From the NCBI RefSeq assembly GCF_016864375.1, contig NZ_CP069356.1:1178001-1242000 (forward strand): a stretch of 64,000 nt of DNA. The letters are read 5' to 3'. This document shows, piece after piece, positions 1 to 9,268 of the stretch. The stretch is from Microvirga sp. VF16. Its GTDB lineage: Bacteria > Pseudomonadota > Alphaproteobacteria > Rhizobiales > Beijerinckiaceae. How positions within the stretch are numbered: position 1 is the stretch's first letter; each line of letters starts with the position of its first letter. Below the pieces are notes generated by a model. It was not told the origin of the DNA. It did not search any database and saw only the letters and a list, made by a program, of their open reading frames with translations. The position numbers and the translations under genes are program-made.

Positions 1-387
1 TGGAGAGGCGATCGGGGTCGAGGCGGAGCTGTAAGGCGAGGCCTCGGTTCAGCCGGATGAGTCTCGGAGCCGTCACAGATGTCGGTTCTACGCGCGTGTA
101 GAACCTGTCAGGCAAGCGTGCGTAGGTATTGTCGAAGGGCAAATGAATGGTCATGGGTCCGATTCATCGTCAGGACCACGTGAAATCGGATTGGGCTTCC
201 GGGAAAACAAGAGTCAGATCGTAAACCCGGACCAGTTTCAAGGTGCTCCCATTTCAATCTTTACCTGATTGGCCCGCACGGATGGCGGACAAACCACCCA
301 CTCCACGGTTTTACTCCCTCCTTCATGACCTTGTGCATTAACGATCTGGCGACCCGCACCTTCTAATCTTCGCCGCGAGGCTCACGC
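1..387. other. Upstream non-coding stretch with an inverted repeat
   Basis: I see no supportable gene here. The only structure is an inverted repeat with 8-bp arms (GGTTCTAC at 84-91 and GTAGAACC at 98-105) around a 6-base GC-rich centre. It could be a hairpin or an operator. The 5' end may hold the tail of a gene that begins outside the window. Confidence 0.4.
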
Positions 388-1416
388 ATGAGCCTGTTAC
401 CACAGGTGGAAGGTGCGGGAATGCGAGGCCAAGCCGATCTTTTCTTGGACTACGACGCACCGCCAAGCCCGATCCGAAGGCCCGCGGACGAGATCATCGT
501 CAAGGCCAGGCCACGCAGCGAATCCTTCGAAGCTCCTGATTATGGGACTGCTGCCCGGATGTTGGAGGCCACCGGTGACTATCGTGTTCTCCGCCGGTTG
601 CAGCCCCGGCACGTCGTTTCGCGTACGCCTTGTGAAAGCGAGAAGATCGCCGTCATCCTGGACACCGAAACCACGGGCCTCGATCACACACGGGACGAGG
701 TCATCGAACTCGGCATGGTCGCCTTCGTGTACGGTGAGGAAGGCCGCATCGGCAACGTGATCGGCACGTTCAATGGCTTACGCGAGCCGGGCGTGCCCAT
801 CAGCCCTGAGATCACCCGTCTGACCGGCATCACGCCCGATATGGTCGCCGGCCAGGTGCTCGACCTTGAGGCGATTGAGCGGTTCATCGCACCGGCGGAT
901 CTCATCATCGCGCACAATGCGCGCTTCGACCGCCCCTTCTGTGAGCGCCTGTCGAAGGGCTTTCGGGTCAAGGCCTGGGCCTGCTCCCATTCCGAGATCG
1001 CCTGGAGCGGGTTCGGCTTTGAGGGATCGAAGCTCGGGTACCTCCTGACCCAGTGCGGCTGGTTCCACCAGGGGCACCGGGCCGTCGAGGATTGCCACGC
1101 CCTGCTCGAGGTGCTGGCCTCCCCCCTCCCCTCCGAGGCCGGGCTCCCCTTCGGGCATCTGCTAACCTCGGCACGAAAGGTGCTCGTGCGCATCTGGGCC
1201 GAGGCCAGCCCGTTCGACATGAAGGATGTACTGAAGGCGCGAGGGTACCGCTGGAACGACGGCAGCGACGGCCGGCCGAAAGCGTGGTGGGTGGAGGTTG
1301 ACGAGGAGGCTGGCGAGGCCGAACTCGCCTTTCTCCGGCGCGAGGTTTACCGGCGCGAGGTCGAGCCCTACACTCAGAGGATCACCGCCTTCGAGCGGTT
1401 CCGGTCAGCACGCTAG
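388..1416 (+). CDS. 3'-5' exonuclease, DnaQ/DEDDh family
   Basis: Predicted 342-residue exonuclease of the DnaQ-like RNase H fold, probably acting on DNA ends in repair or proofreading. The DEDDh motifs are visible: ExoI with Asp and Glu in LDTETTGLD near residues 91-99, ExoII in IIAHNARFD near 174-182, and ExoIII with His and Asp in HRAVEDCHA near 231-239. The protein is longer than the bare exonuclease domain. It has an N-terminal extension of about 85 residues, and a C-terminal part with the pattern RGYRWNDG...KAWW seen in standalone DnaQ-like proteins. A GAGG ribosome site lies 7 bases before the chosen ATG; a second ATG at 421 is possible. It is monocistronic, ahead of htpG. It is not the main polymerase III epsilon subunit as far as I can tell, because of its length and context. 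Confidence 0.85.
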   Translation: MSLLPQVEGAGMRGQADLFLDYDAPPSPIRRPADEIIVKARPRSESFEAPDYGTAARMLEATGDYRVLRRLQPRHVVSRTPCESEKIAVILDTETTGLDHTRDEVIELGMVAFVYGEEGRIGNVIGTFNGLREPGVPISPEITRLTGITPDMVAGQVLDLEAIERFIAPADLIIAHNARFDRPFCERLSKGFRVKAWACSHSEIAWSGFGFEGSKLGYLLTQCGWFHQGHRAVEDCHALLEVLASPLPSEAGLPFGHLLTSARKVLVRIWAEASPFDMKDVLKARGYRWNDGSDGRPKAWWVEVDEEAGEAELAFLRREVYRREVEPYTQRITAFERFRSAR

Positions 1417-1532
1417 CCGACGGCCACCATATCTCAGAGGTGCTCCTCATCCGGGGTTGATCCCAGCCTTGAAATCTTGACTGTAGGCCGCCATCTCATC
1501 GCCCGCCGGAGCAACAAGGTTCATCTCACGCC

Positions 1533-3431
1533 ATGACGACTGCTGACACCACGCCCGCCCCTGAGAACCACACGTTCGAGGCCGATGTCGCCAAGCTGCT
1601 GCACCTGATGGTGCACTCGGTCTATTCCGACAAGGACATCTTCCTGCGCGAGCTGATCTCCAACGCGGCCGATGCCTGCGAGAAGCTGCGCTACGAGGCG
1701 ATCTCCCATCCCGCCCTGCTCGGCGATGATCCCAAGGCCCGGATCACGCTGCTGATCGATGCCGACAACCGCCGCCTCACCATCGAGGACAACGGCATCG
1801 GCCTGAGCCGGGACGAGATGATCGAGGCGCTCGGCACCATCGCCCGCTCGGGCACCAAGGCCTTCATGGAGCGGATCCGGGCCGCCCAAGGCGGCGAAGG
1901 GGCCCAGCTGATTGGCCAGTTCGGCGTCGGCTTTTACTCGGCCTTCATGGTGGCCGAGCGGGTTGATGTCATCTCACGCCGGGCCGGCAGTGACGAGGCT
2001 ACGATCTGGTCATCCGACGGCAAGGGCTCCTACACGGTCGCGGCGATCGCATTGGATGAGGCGCCGACCCGCGGCACCTGGGTGATCCTGCACCTGATGG
2101 AGGACGCCACGTCCTACACCGAGCGCTACCGGCTCGAGCGCATTGTCAAGGAGCAGTCGGGGCATGTCCCCGTGCCGATCTCTCTTGTCGAGAAGCCCGG
2201 GGCGGAGCCGCAGGAGGTCGCCGACGGCGCCGCGCTTTGGGTGAAGTCGCGCAACGAGATCACGCCCGAGGAGTACACGGATTTCTACCGCAGCGTGGCT
2301 AATCAGTTCGATGAGCCGGCCCTGACGGTGCATTTCCGGGCCGAGGGCCGCCACGAATACACGGCCTTGGCCTTCGTGCCGGGCTCCACGCCCTTCGACC
2401 TGTTCGATCCCGACCGCCACGGGCGGATGAAGCTCTATGTGAAGCGGGTCTTCATCACCGACGAGGCCGAGCTCGTCCCACGCTACCTGCGTTTCGTGCG
2501 TGGGCTCGTCGACTCGGCCGATCTGCCGCTCAACGTCTCGCGCGAGATGATCCAGGAAAGCCCGCTTCTGGCTGCGATCAAGAAGGGTGTGACCAGCCGC
2601 GTGCTCAGCGAGCTCGAGAAGCTCGCCCAGAACGATGCGGAGGCCTACACCAAGGTGTGGGAGATCTTCGGCCCAGTGCTGAAGGAAGGGCTCTATGAGG
2701 ATTTTGAGCGGCGCTCGACATTGTTGGGACTGGCGCGGTTCAAGACGACGGCCTCCGGCAGTGGGTGGCACTCGCTCAAGGATTATGTCGGCTCCCTCAA
2801 GGAGAACCAGACGGCCATCTACTACGTGACCGGAACGGATCTTGCGCGTCTCGAGGCCTCGCCTCAGCTTGAAGGCTTCAGGGCGCGTGGCATTGAAGTC
2901 CTTCTGCTTCCGGATGCCGTCGACAGCTTCTGGGTCACGGCTGGCGTCGATTACGAGGGCAAGCCGTTCAAGTCCATCACTCAGGGCGGCGCGGATCTGG
3001 CGCTAATCCCGCTGGTTGATGCCAAGGACAATGCGGACGCGCCGGCAACGGAGGTGGTATCGCGCTTCATTCAAGCCGTGAAGGCCATTCTCGGGGACGC
3101 CGTCGCCGATGTCCGTGCTTCTGAGCGTCTCACGGAAAGCGCCGTCTGTCTGGTAGCATCTGAGACCGGCATGGACCGGCAGCTTGAACGGCTCCTGGCG
3201 CGGGCAGGACAACTGGGATCGGCCGCAAAGCCAGTCCTGGAGATCAACCCACGCCATGACCTCGTTGTCGCCTTGGCGGATCTCGGAGATGTCGAGCAGA
3301 CACTCCGTGAAGATGCCGCGCATCTCCTGCTGGACGAGGCACGAATCTTGGATGGCGAGTTGCCGGCGGATGCGAAGGCATTTTCGCAACGGCTCGCACG
3401 GGTCATGCAGCGAAGCGTTTCCAAGGACTAG
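1533..3431 (+). CDS. htpG: Molecular chaperone HtpG (Hsp90)
   Basis: ATP-dependent cytosolic chaperone of the Hsp90 family, 632 residues, the usual bacterial length. The N-terminal GHKL ATPase domain shows ELISNAADA (residues 40-48, with the catalytic Glu and Mg-binding Asn), DNGIG (86-90) and GQFGVGFYSA (128-137). The middle domain has the SREMIQES segment that contains the conserved catalytic-loop Arg, followed by a dimerisation domain. It lacks the C-terminal MEEVD of eukaryotic Hsp90, as expected. It converges on groESL, with about 300 bp between the two stop codons. No CIRCE sequence is visible upstream. Identification is secure. Confidence 0.98.
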   Translation: MTTADTTPAPENHTFEADVAKLLHLMVHSVYSDKDIFLRELISNAADACEKLRYEAISHPALLGDDPKARITLLIDADNRRLTIEDNGIGLSRDEMIEALGTIARSGTKAFMERIRAAQGGEGAQLIGQFGVGFYSAFMVAERVDVISRRAGSDEATIWSSDGKGSYTVAAIALDEAPTRGTWVILHLMEDATSYTERYRLERIVKEQSGHVPVPISLVEKPGAEPQEVADGAALWVKSRNEITPEEYTDFYRSVANQFDEPALTVHFRAEGRHEYTALAFVPGSTPFDLFDPDRHGRMKLYVKRVFITDEAELVPRYLRFVRGLVDSADLPLNVSREMIQESPLLAAIKKGVTSRVLSELEKLAQNDAEAYTKVWEIFGPVLKEGLYEDFERRSTLLGLARFKTTASGSGWHSLKDYVGSLKENQTAIYYVTGTDLARLEASPQLEGFRARGIEVLLLPDAVDSFWVTAGVDYEGKPFKSITQGGADLALIPLVDAKDNADAPATEVVSRFIQAVKAILGDAVADVRASERLTESAVCLVASETGMDRQLERLLARAGQLGSAAKPVLEINPRHDLVVALADLGDVEQTLREDAAHLLLDEARILDGELPADAKAFSQRLARVMQRSVSKD

Positions 3432-3689
3432 ACTGGAACGACTATAGAGAGAGCGCGGTTTGCAGTCGCTGCGCCTCTCTGGGCTCAGGACTACTCTTGT
3501 GGGCCCCGGCAGCTCGGGGCGAGTGCACCAGGGCAATCCATTCTTTCCCCCAAGGTTTACGAACCGATGGGGTTGCCTGGAGAGGCCTTAGGTCAATCCA
3601 GGCAATGCATCCGATACGGATCCGAGGCTCCCGTGCTGCGACACAGTCAGCAGCCGCAGCTGTTCGGTGAGAGGCCGGCAGGCCATAAA

Positions 3690-3719
3690 GCGAGGCCCCG
3701 GATTTCTCCAGGGCCTCGC
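3690..3719 (-). terminator. Hairpin terminator of groESL
   Basis: Perfect 9-bp arms GCGAGGCCC and GGGCCTCGC enclose a 12-base loop, 16 bases past the groEL stop codon on the minus strand. The stem is followed by CTTTATGG on that strand, so the T-tract is short. The rest of the 304-bp space between htpG and groEL holds no gene. An imperfect AGAGAG-CGC stem near 3445-3478 could terminate htpG. Confidence 0.65.
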
Positions 3720-3735
3720 ACCGCATGTGTCTGGA

Positions 3736-5379
3736 TTAGAAGTCCATGCCGCCCATGCCACCCATTCCGCCCGGCATCGCCGGAGCGGCTTCCTTCTTCG
3801 GCAGCTCGGCGACCATAGCCTCGGTGGTGACGAGCAGGCCGGCGACGGAAGAAGCATCCTGCAGGGCCGTGCGGACGACCTTTGCCGGATCAACGATGCC
3901 GGCCTGGACCAGATCGACGAACTCCTCCGCCTGAGCATCAAAGCCGAAGGTCTCGGACTTCGTGTTGTCAGTGATCTTACCGACCACGATCGAGCCCTCG
4001 ACACCGGCATTCTCAGCGATCTGACGGATCGGAGCCTCCAGCGCCCGTAGCACGATGCTGATGCCGGCCTGGATATCCGGGTTGTCGCTCTTCAGCTTGG
4101 CGACCGCCGCCTTGGCGCGCAGCAGCGCCGTGCCGCCGCCGGGGACGATGCCCTCCTCGACCGCCGCCTTGGTGGCGTGCAGTGCGTCATCGACGCGGTC
4201 CTTCTTCTCCTTCACCTCGATCTCGGTGCTGCCACCGACATGAATCACCGCCACACCGCCGGCCAGCTTGGCCAGACGCTCCTGGAGCTTCTCACGGTCG
4301 TAGTCCGAGGTGGTCTCCTCGATCTGCGCCTTGATCTGAGCCACACGAGCCTCGATGTCGGCCTTCTGGCCGGCGCCGTCGATGATCGTGGTGTTTTCCT
4401 TCTCGATGCGGACGCGCTTGGCCCGCCCGAGCATGTCCAGCGTGACATTCTCGAGCTTGATGCCGAGGTCTTCGGAGATCGTCTGGCCGGCGGTGAGGAC
4501 GGCGATGTCCTCGAGCATGGCCTTGCGGCGGTCGCCGAAGCCCGGAGCCTTCACGGCCGCGATCTTGAGGCCGCCCCGCAGCTTGTTCACGACCAATGTC
4601 GCAAGGGCCTCGCCCTCGATATCCTCGGCAATGATCAACAGCGGCTTGCTGGTCTGCACCACGGCTTCCAGGATCGGCAGCAGCGACTGTAGGGAAGAGA
4701 GCTTCTTCTCGTGAATGAGGATGTAGGGATCCTCGAGCTCGGCTATCATCTTCTCGGCATTGGTGATGAAGTACGGCGAGAGATAGCCGCGGTCGAACTG
4801 CATGCCTTCCACGACGTCGAGTTCGGTCGCAGCCGTCTTGGCCTCCTCGACGGTGATGACACCCTCGTTGCCGACCTTCTGCATGGCTTCCGCCAGCATG
4901 CGGCCGACCTCGGCGTCGCCATTGGCCGAGATGGTGCCGATCTGGGCAATCTCCTCGGAGGAGGCCACCTTCTTGGCGCGGGACTGAATGTCCTTCACGG
5001 CCTCGGCGGTGGCGAGATCGATGCCGCGCTTGAGGTCCATCGGGTTCATGCCGGCGGCAACCGCCTTGGCGCCCTCGCGGACGATCGCCTGGGCCAGAAC
5101 CGTCGCAGTGGTGGTGCCGTCACCGGCCACCGTGCTGGTCTTGCTCGCCACTTCGCGCACCATCTGGGCGCCCATGTTCTCGAACTTGTCGGCCAGCTCG
5201 ATTTCCTTGGCGACGGTGACGCCGTCCTTGGTAACACGGGGCGCGCCGAAGCTCTTCTCCAGCACCACGTTGCGGCCCTTGGGACCGAGCGTGACCTTCA
5301 CGGCATCGGCGAGAATATCGACGCCGCGCAGCATCTTCTCACGCGCATTGGCAGCAAATTTCACCTCTTTGGCAGCCAT
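3736..5379 (-). CDS. groL: Chaperonin GroEL (60 kDa)
   Basis: Subunit of the double-ring chaperonin that folds cytosolic proteins in an ATP-driven cycle with GroES. The 547-residue length is standard. The N-terminus MAAKEVKFAANAREKML, the ATP-binding DGTTTATVLAQ segment and the C-terminal GGMGGMGGMDF tail are all present. It follows groES by 45 bases and shares its CIRCE-controlled promoter. A hairpin terminator lies just beyond its stop. Hyphomicrobiales often carry several groESL copies, and nothing here tells whether this is the housekeeping one. Confidence 0.98.
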   Translation of the reverse strand: MAAKEVKFAANAREKMLRGVDILADAVKVTLGPKGRNVVLEKSFGAPRVTKDGVTVAKEIELADKFENMGAQMVREVASKTSTVAGDGTTTATVLAQAIVREGAKAVAAGMNPMDLKRGIDLATAEAVKDIQSRAKKVASSEEIAQIGTISANGDAEVGRMLAEAMQKVGNEGVITVEEAKTAATELDVVEGMQFDRGYLSPYFITNAEKMIAELEDPYILIHEKKLSSLQSLLPILEAVVQTSKPLLIIAEDIEGEALATLVVNKLRGGLKIAAVKAPGFGDRRKAMLEDIAVLTAGQTISEDLGIKLENVTLDMLGRAKRVRIEKENTTIIDGAGQKADIEARVAQIKAQIEETTSDYDREKLQERLAKLAGGVAVIHVGGSTEIEVKEKKDRVDDALHATKAAVEEGIVPGGGTALLRAKAAVAKLKSDNPDIQAGISIVLRALEAPIRQIAENAGVEGSIVVGKITDNTKSETFGFDAQAEEFVDLVQAGIVDPAKVVRTALQDASSVAGLLVTTEAMVAELPKKEAAPAMPGGMGGMGGMDF

Positions 5380-5424
5380 AGTTATTCCTCCTATTCTGAC
5401 GGTTCTTGGTTCCGATTGCAGTGC

Positions 5425-5739
5425 TCAGGCAGCCTTCTGCGCTTCAGCAGACTGCTCGATCACGCCCATGATGTCGGATTCCTTCATGATCAGGAGATCC
5501 TGGCCATCGATACGCACCTCGGTGCCGGACCACTTGCCGAAGAGCACGCCGTCGCCAGCCTTTACGTCGAGGGCGACCACCTTGCCGCTCTCGTCACGGG
5601 CGCCGGGGCCGACGGCGACGACTTCGCCCTCTTGCGGCTTTTCCTTGGCGGTGTCCGGGATGATGATGCCGCCGGCCGTCTTCTCTTCGGCCTCGATGCG
5701 GCGGACGACAACACGGTCGTGCAGCGGACGGAACTTCAT
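5425..5739 (-). CDS. groS: Co-chaperonin GroES (10 kDa)
   Basis: Heptameric lid of the GroEL chamber, 104 residues. It starts MKFRPLHDRVVVRR, the family's conserved opening, and contains the mobile-loop region around KTAGGIIIP (residues 19-27). The frame stays open 24 codons further upstream through the promoter and CIRCE, but the start chosen has a GAGG site (AGGAGGCACATCC region) and the conserved N-terminus. It is the first gene of the groES-groEL operon, which is probably repressed by HrcA through CIRCE. No hrcA gene is in this window. Confidence 0.98.
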   Translation of the reverse strand: MKFRPLHDRVVVRRIEAEEKTAGGIIIPDTAKEKPQEGEVVAVGPGARDESGKVVALDVKAGDGVLFGKWSGTEVRIDGQDLLIMKESDIMGVIEQSAEAQKAA

Positions 5740-5795
5740 GGATGTGCCTCCTCGTTCTTGAGATTGGGGGCACTCGTCTGCGCCGGGCAGCAGCG

Positions 5796-5822
5796 TTAGC
5801 ACTCGACGCATGAGAGTGCTAA
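5796..5822. promoter_or_regulatory. CIRCE operator (HrcA site)
   Basis: Perfect CIRCE sequence TTAGCACTC-N9-GAGTGCTAA, 56 bases before the groES start. HrcA binds this inverted repeat and represses groESL until heat shock. All 18 arm bases match the consensus. Confidence 0.97.
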
Positions 5823-5826
5823 CAGG

Positions 5827-5855
5827 AGATAATCATGCTGCAGGGAGGGCTGCAA
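5827..5855 (-). promoter_or_regulatory. Probable groESL promoter
   Basis: On the minus strand TTGCAG and TTATCT are separated by 17 bases and sit immediately upstream of CIRCE. This is the usual housekeeping-sigma layout for CIRCE-controlled operons. The match is by eye and moderate. Confidence 0.5.
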
Positions 5856-5955
5856 GTCCATCCTTTTAGATAAGTGAGCTCGAGGAGAACCGGATTCTCA
5901 GGAGGGACGTTGAACCATCAGAGGCTGCTTGGCCGTCTAAAGACGAGGTTCAATC

Positions 5956-6252
5956 GTGTTGAGTTTCAAAACCGTGGAAGAGGTCTGCGAGCGCAAAAGC
6001 ATTACTCTGGTTATCCACCCGGCCATTCGTACCGCCATGAGAGGATACGAGGAGAGCTTCTATATCGGACTCCGCTGTTTTCTGAAGGGAGAGTCTGACG
6101 GGATCTTTTACCTCCCTCTTCCCGACAGCGGCTATGTCCGTCTTGTATTCTCGCAGCGCCATTCCTCAGGAGGGCACCCGATCCTGAGGATCGACCCCGT
6201 GACCTCAGAGGGGTTGCCACGGATCAAGGCAGCGATCAATTCCGGGACCTAA
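5956..6252 (+). CDS. Hypothetical protein, 98 aa
   Basis: A small open frame starting with GTG and preceded by GAGG 7 bases upstream. It encodes 98 residues with no signal peptide or membrane segment, no Cys-rich motif and no family that I recognise. The sequence is mixed alpha/beta in character, with HPAIRTAMRGYEE near the N-terminus and an RIDPVTSEG stretch near the C-terminus. It lies between the divergent groESL promoter and a broken recombinase gene. Its ribosome site and ordinary amino-acid composition favour a real gene, but no homology supports it. Confidence 0.4.
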   Translation: MLSFKTVEEVCERKSITLVIHPAIRTAMRGYEESFYIGLRCFLKGESDGIFYLPLPDSGYVRLVFSQRHSSGGHPILRIDPVTSEGLPRIKAAINSGT

Positions 6253-6426
6253 GTTCGTCGCTAAACCAGTCTTTCCCGAGGGTTCAAATGCGGGGAGGTG
6301 ACATGGTTGCTTTGCAGGCCACCGGACATATCAACTTGGCGGCTACAACACGATTTCGTTGAACGCGCATTTTGACACGAAGTCCGTAACCAGTGCTGCG
6401 GCAGGATCCTCTCCCAGGAGGATCTC

Positions 6427-7385
6427 ATGCGGACCAATCAGCGGCTGGCCCAGCTCTGGCTGGATGCTCTGACCACCGAGCTTGGTGCCTCGGCCAGGAC
6501 CATCGCCACCTATACCGACGATCTGAATTGCTACCTGGTCTGGCTCGATGAAAACAGCCTCGGCCTGGACAATGTCGGCCTGGAGCAGATCCGGGACTAC
6601 ATTGCCGCGCTCGATGGGCGCGGCTACGCCGGATCGACCATCGCCCGTAGGATCACAGTGGCGCGCGGCTTGCACAAGTTCCTGGTCGCCGAGGAGCTCG
6701 GCTCCCGGGACCCGACGAGCAATCTGTCAACCATGCGCCGGGCCCGCAAGCTGCCCTTCGTGCTCTCCATTGCCGGGACGGAAGCGCTCCTGGAAACCGC
6801 CCACACCCTCGCGGCCGATATCCCTCGGTGGGGCTGTACCGGCAGGCCGGCTATGCCCGCCGGGCTGCTCTGTTCGAGACCCTCTATGCCTCCGGCATGC
6901 GCATCAGCGAGGCTTTGTCCTTGCCCTCCGACGCGGCTTCTCCCGGCACCCGGATGCTGCTGGTGCGCGGCAAGGGCGACAAGCAGCGCTTGGCACCGCT
7001 GCACGAGCGGGCGATTGACGCGCTCGCCCTCTGGCAGAAGCTGGCGGAGGCCTATTCCGGTGGAGCGCCCTCCCCCTGGCTGTTTCACTCAGTCCGCAAC
7101 GGCACCAAGGCGCTGACACGCCAAGCGGCTCTGCTGGAGATCAAGGAGGCGGCGGTGGCCGCAGGGCTGGCCAGCCCCGAGCGAGTGTCGCCACATGTGC
7201 TGCGGCATGCCTTTGCCACCCACATGCATGCCGGCGGCACGGACCTGCGGGTGCTGCAGGAACTGCTCGGCCATGCCGGCATCGAGACCACCCAGATCTA
7301 CACCCATCTCGACACCTCCCGCCTCCACCACATGGTCCGAGACCTCCACCCGCTCAATGAGGCGGACGCTCAAGCGATAGAGTAA
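6427..7385 (+). pseudogene. Frameshifted XerD-type tyrosine recombinase
   Basis: The two halves together match a tyrosine recombinase of about 319 residues, the length of XerC/XerD. The first frame carries the N-terminal SAM-like core-binding domain (from residue 1 to about 130, through TLAADIP). The catalytic half continues in another frame from about 6828 with GMRISEAL (catalytic Arg), KGDKQR, HVLRHAFATH (HxxR) and LLGHAGIETTQIYTH, which ends next to the Tyr nucleophile. A one-base loss near 6822-6840, by a GGGG run, separates the halves. There is no slippery heptamer, so programmed frameshifting is unlikely. No attachment site or cognate element was found, so this may be a stray phage or element integrase or a second Xer-like protein. 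Confidence 0.85.
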
Positions 7386-7422
7386 TGAATTCGTGAGATA
7401 GGCTTGATCACCTGAGGCCTGC

Positions 7423-8529
7423 TCAGGCTGGAACGAGCCCGAGCTGTTCGATGGCCGACTTGGCAAGGCGCTTGCCCGAGGTGGCATCGAAGCCATGCAG
7501 GGCGTCTTCCGGGAAGGTCAGATAGAGAACTCCGCCATTGCGGACTTCAAAGCTCTTTGGCAGAACCACAGCAAGCTGCTGCTCTGCCAGTGAACAGTAG
7601 GCCACACGGTTGCCGCCGAGTTCCTCGACCAGTTCGACCATCGCCAGAAGCCCGCTTGAAGCAGGGGCAAGCGAGGCGACGATGTCCTCTGGCCGTATGC
7701 CAAGCGTCAGTGCCTGCCCATCAGCCAGTTGGGCGAAGGGCAGTTCGAGCACTGCCTCCGGCGCAGCGTCGAGAACGGCGCGACCCCGCCTTAAGGTCGA
7801 TGGCATAAGGTTCATGGCCGGTGCACCCATGAATCCTGCGACGAAGGTCGAGGACGGCTCGTTATATATTTCGCCTGGGCTGCCGATCTGCTCGACCACG
7901 CCACTGTTCATGACGATCAGCACATCGGCCATCGTCATTGCCTCGACCTGGTCATGGGTCACGAAGATTGAGGTCGCACCCAGGCGCTTGTGCAGGCGCT
8001 TGATCTCGATGCGCATGCTGACCCGCAGTTTGGCATCGAGATTGGATAAAGGCTCGTCGAAGAGGAAGACACCCGGCTCGCGTACGATTGCACGGCCCAT
8101 TGCAACGCGCTGACGCTGGCCGCCAGACAGTTCTGCCGGTCGGCGATCAAGATATGGGGAGAGATCAAGGATTGCTGCCACCTCCGCGGCGCGGCGGTTG
8201 CGCTCCTCCTTTGCCACACCGGCGATCTTCAGCGGGTAAGCGATGTTCTGGCGAACGGTCATGTGCGGATAGAGCGCGTAATTTTGAAATACCATGGCGC
8301 AGTCGCGATCTGCCGGCTCGAGATCATTGAGGAGGCGCCCATCGAGTGCAATCTCACCCTCGGTGATGTCCTCAAGCCCGGCGATCATGCGCAACAAGGT
8401 TGACTTGCCGCAACCGGACGGGCCGACGATGACGACGAACTGGCCATTCGAGATTTCGGCGTTGATGCCGTGCAGCACCTGCTTGCCGTTATAGACCTTC
8501 TTGAGACCGGAAAGAGTCAGCCGTCCCAT
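7423..8529 (-). CDS. ABC importer ATPase (UgpC/MalK type)
   Basis: Cytoplasmic ATPase that powers a CUT1-type sugar or sugar-phosphate importer, 368 residues. Walker A GPSGCGKST (residues 37-45), signature LSGGQRQRV, Walker B VFLFDEPLSNLDA and the switch THDQVEAMT are intact. A C-terminal TOBE/MalK regulatory domain follows from about residue 240. It starts one base after the stop of the phosphatase gene and is the last gene of a unit whose membrane and binding proteins are encoded upstream. The sequence resembles UgpC, but the same ATPase type serves many substrates, so the gene symbol is left blank. Confidence 0.93.
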   Translation of the reverse strand: MGRLTLSGLKKVYNGKQVLHGINAEISNGQFVVIVGPSGCGKSTLLRMIAGLEDITEGEIALDGRLLNDLEPADRDCAMVFQNYALYPHMTVRQNIAYPLKIAGVAKEERNRRAAEVAAILDLSPYLDRRPAELSGGQRQRVAMGRAIVREPGVFLFDEPLSNLDAKLRVSMRIEIKRLHKRLGATSIFVTHDQVEAMTMADVLIVMNSGVVEQIGSPGEIYNEPSSTFVAGFMGAPAMNLMPSTLRRGRAVLDAAPEAVLELPFAQLADGQALTLGIRPEDIVASLAPASSGLLAMVELVEELGGNRVAYCSLAEQQLAVVLPKSFEVRNGGVLYLTFPEDALHGFDATSGKRLAKSAIEQLGLVPA

Positions 8530-8530
8530 C

Positions 8531-9268
8531 TTATACCTCCCTCGTCAGCCGCATCTTGAGGCGGTCGATGGTGTCATGTCCAAGCCCGATCGATCTCAAG
8601 TAGTCTTCGACGGAACCGTGATGATCGATCAGGAAGGCGAGTGTGGCGACCATCGTCTGCCGCTTGCAGGCAAGCAGCGGCCGGAAGGACTCAATGTCGG
8701 TTCCGCGAGCGACCGCATCAGCCACGAAGGTCTCCAGCAATGGCGCGATCATCGGGCCGGTCAACGCGTAGTCCTCGACGATCACGGCCGCCTCGACTCC
8801 CGCCAAGGCCAGCATAAGTGCCGCGATGAGGCCTGTGCGATCCTTGCCAGCGGTGCAATGAAACAGCACGATGCCCTCGGGCGCATCGGCGATCAGTGTC
8901 AGGACCTGCGCAACCGCACCGTGGCGGGTCATAAGTGCGGCGAGGTAGAGATCGAGCAACACGTCGCCGCCTGTCATCGCGGCCGGATCCAACGCATCGA
9001 AGAGCGAGACGTTGTGGTAGGCAACGACCGGATTGTCACGAAACGGGTTCGGATGGCTTTCGAGTTCATGATCGCGGCGCAGGTCGATGACAGTCCGAAC
9101 GCCTTCGTCGGTGAGCATAGCCATGCCCGCGGCATCGAGCCGATGCAGACCATCAGCGCGGAGCAGGCGCCGCCAGCGAGTCTGCCCCTCCCCTGAGGCA
9201 TAGCCGCCGAGATCACGAATGTTGAAGGTGCCGGCAACGACAAAATGTCGTTCGAACTGGGGTTGCAT
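8531..9268 (-). CDS. Tyrosine/serine-type phosphatase (Y_phosphatase3-like)
   Basis: A 245-residue cysteine-dependent phosphatase. The P-loop HCTAGKDRTG has the catalytic Cys and Arg of the HCxxGKDRTG class, which covers bacterial protein-tyrosine phosphatase-like and lipid or inositol phosphatase-like enzymes. The N-terminal part FNIRDLGGY is the conserved opening of this family. The start chosen (MQPQFERHF) overlaps the preceding permease stop as TGATG, which indicates translational coupling; an earlier in-frame ATG would lie inside the permease gene. Because it sits between an importer permease and its ATPase, I infer that it acts on an imported phosphoester or its product and not on proteins. 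That is not shown by sequence. Confidence 0.85.
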   Translation of the reverse strand: MQPQFERHFVVAGTFNIRDLGGYASGEGQTRWRRLLRADGLHRLDAAGMAMLTDEGVRTVIDLRRDHELESHPNPFRDNPVVAYHNVSLFDALDPAAMTGGDVLLDLYLAALMTRHGAVAQVLTLIADAPEGIVLFHCTAGKDRTGLIAALMLALAGVEAAVIVEDYALTGPMIAPLLETFVADAVARGTDIESFRPLLACKRQTMVATLAFLIDHHGSVEDYLRSIGLGHDTIDRLKMRLTREV

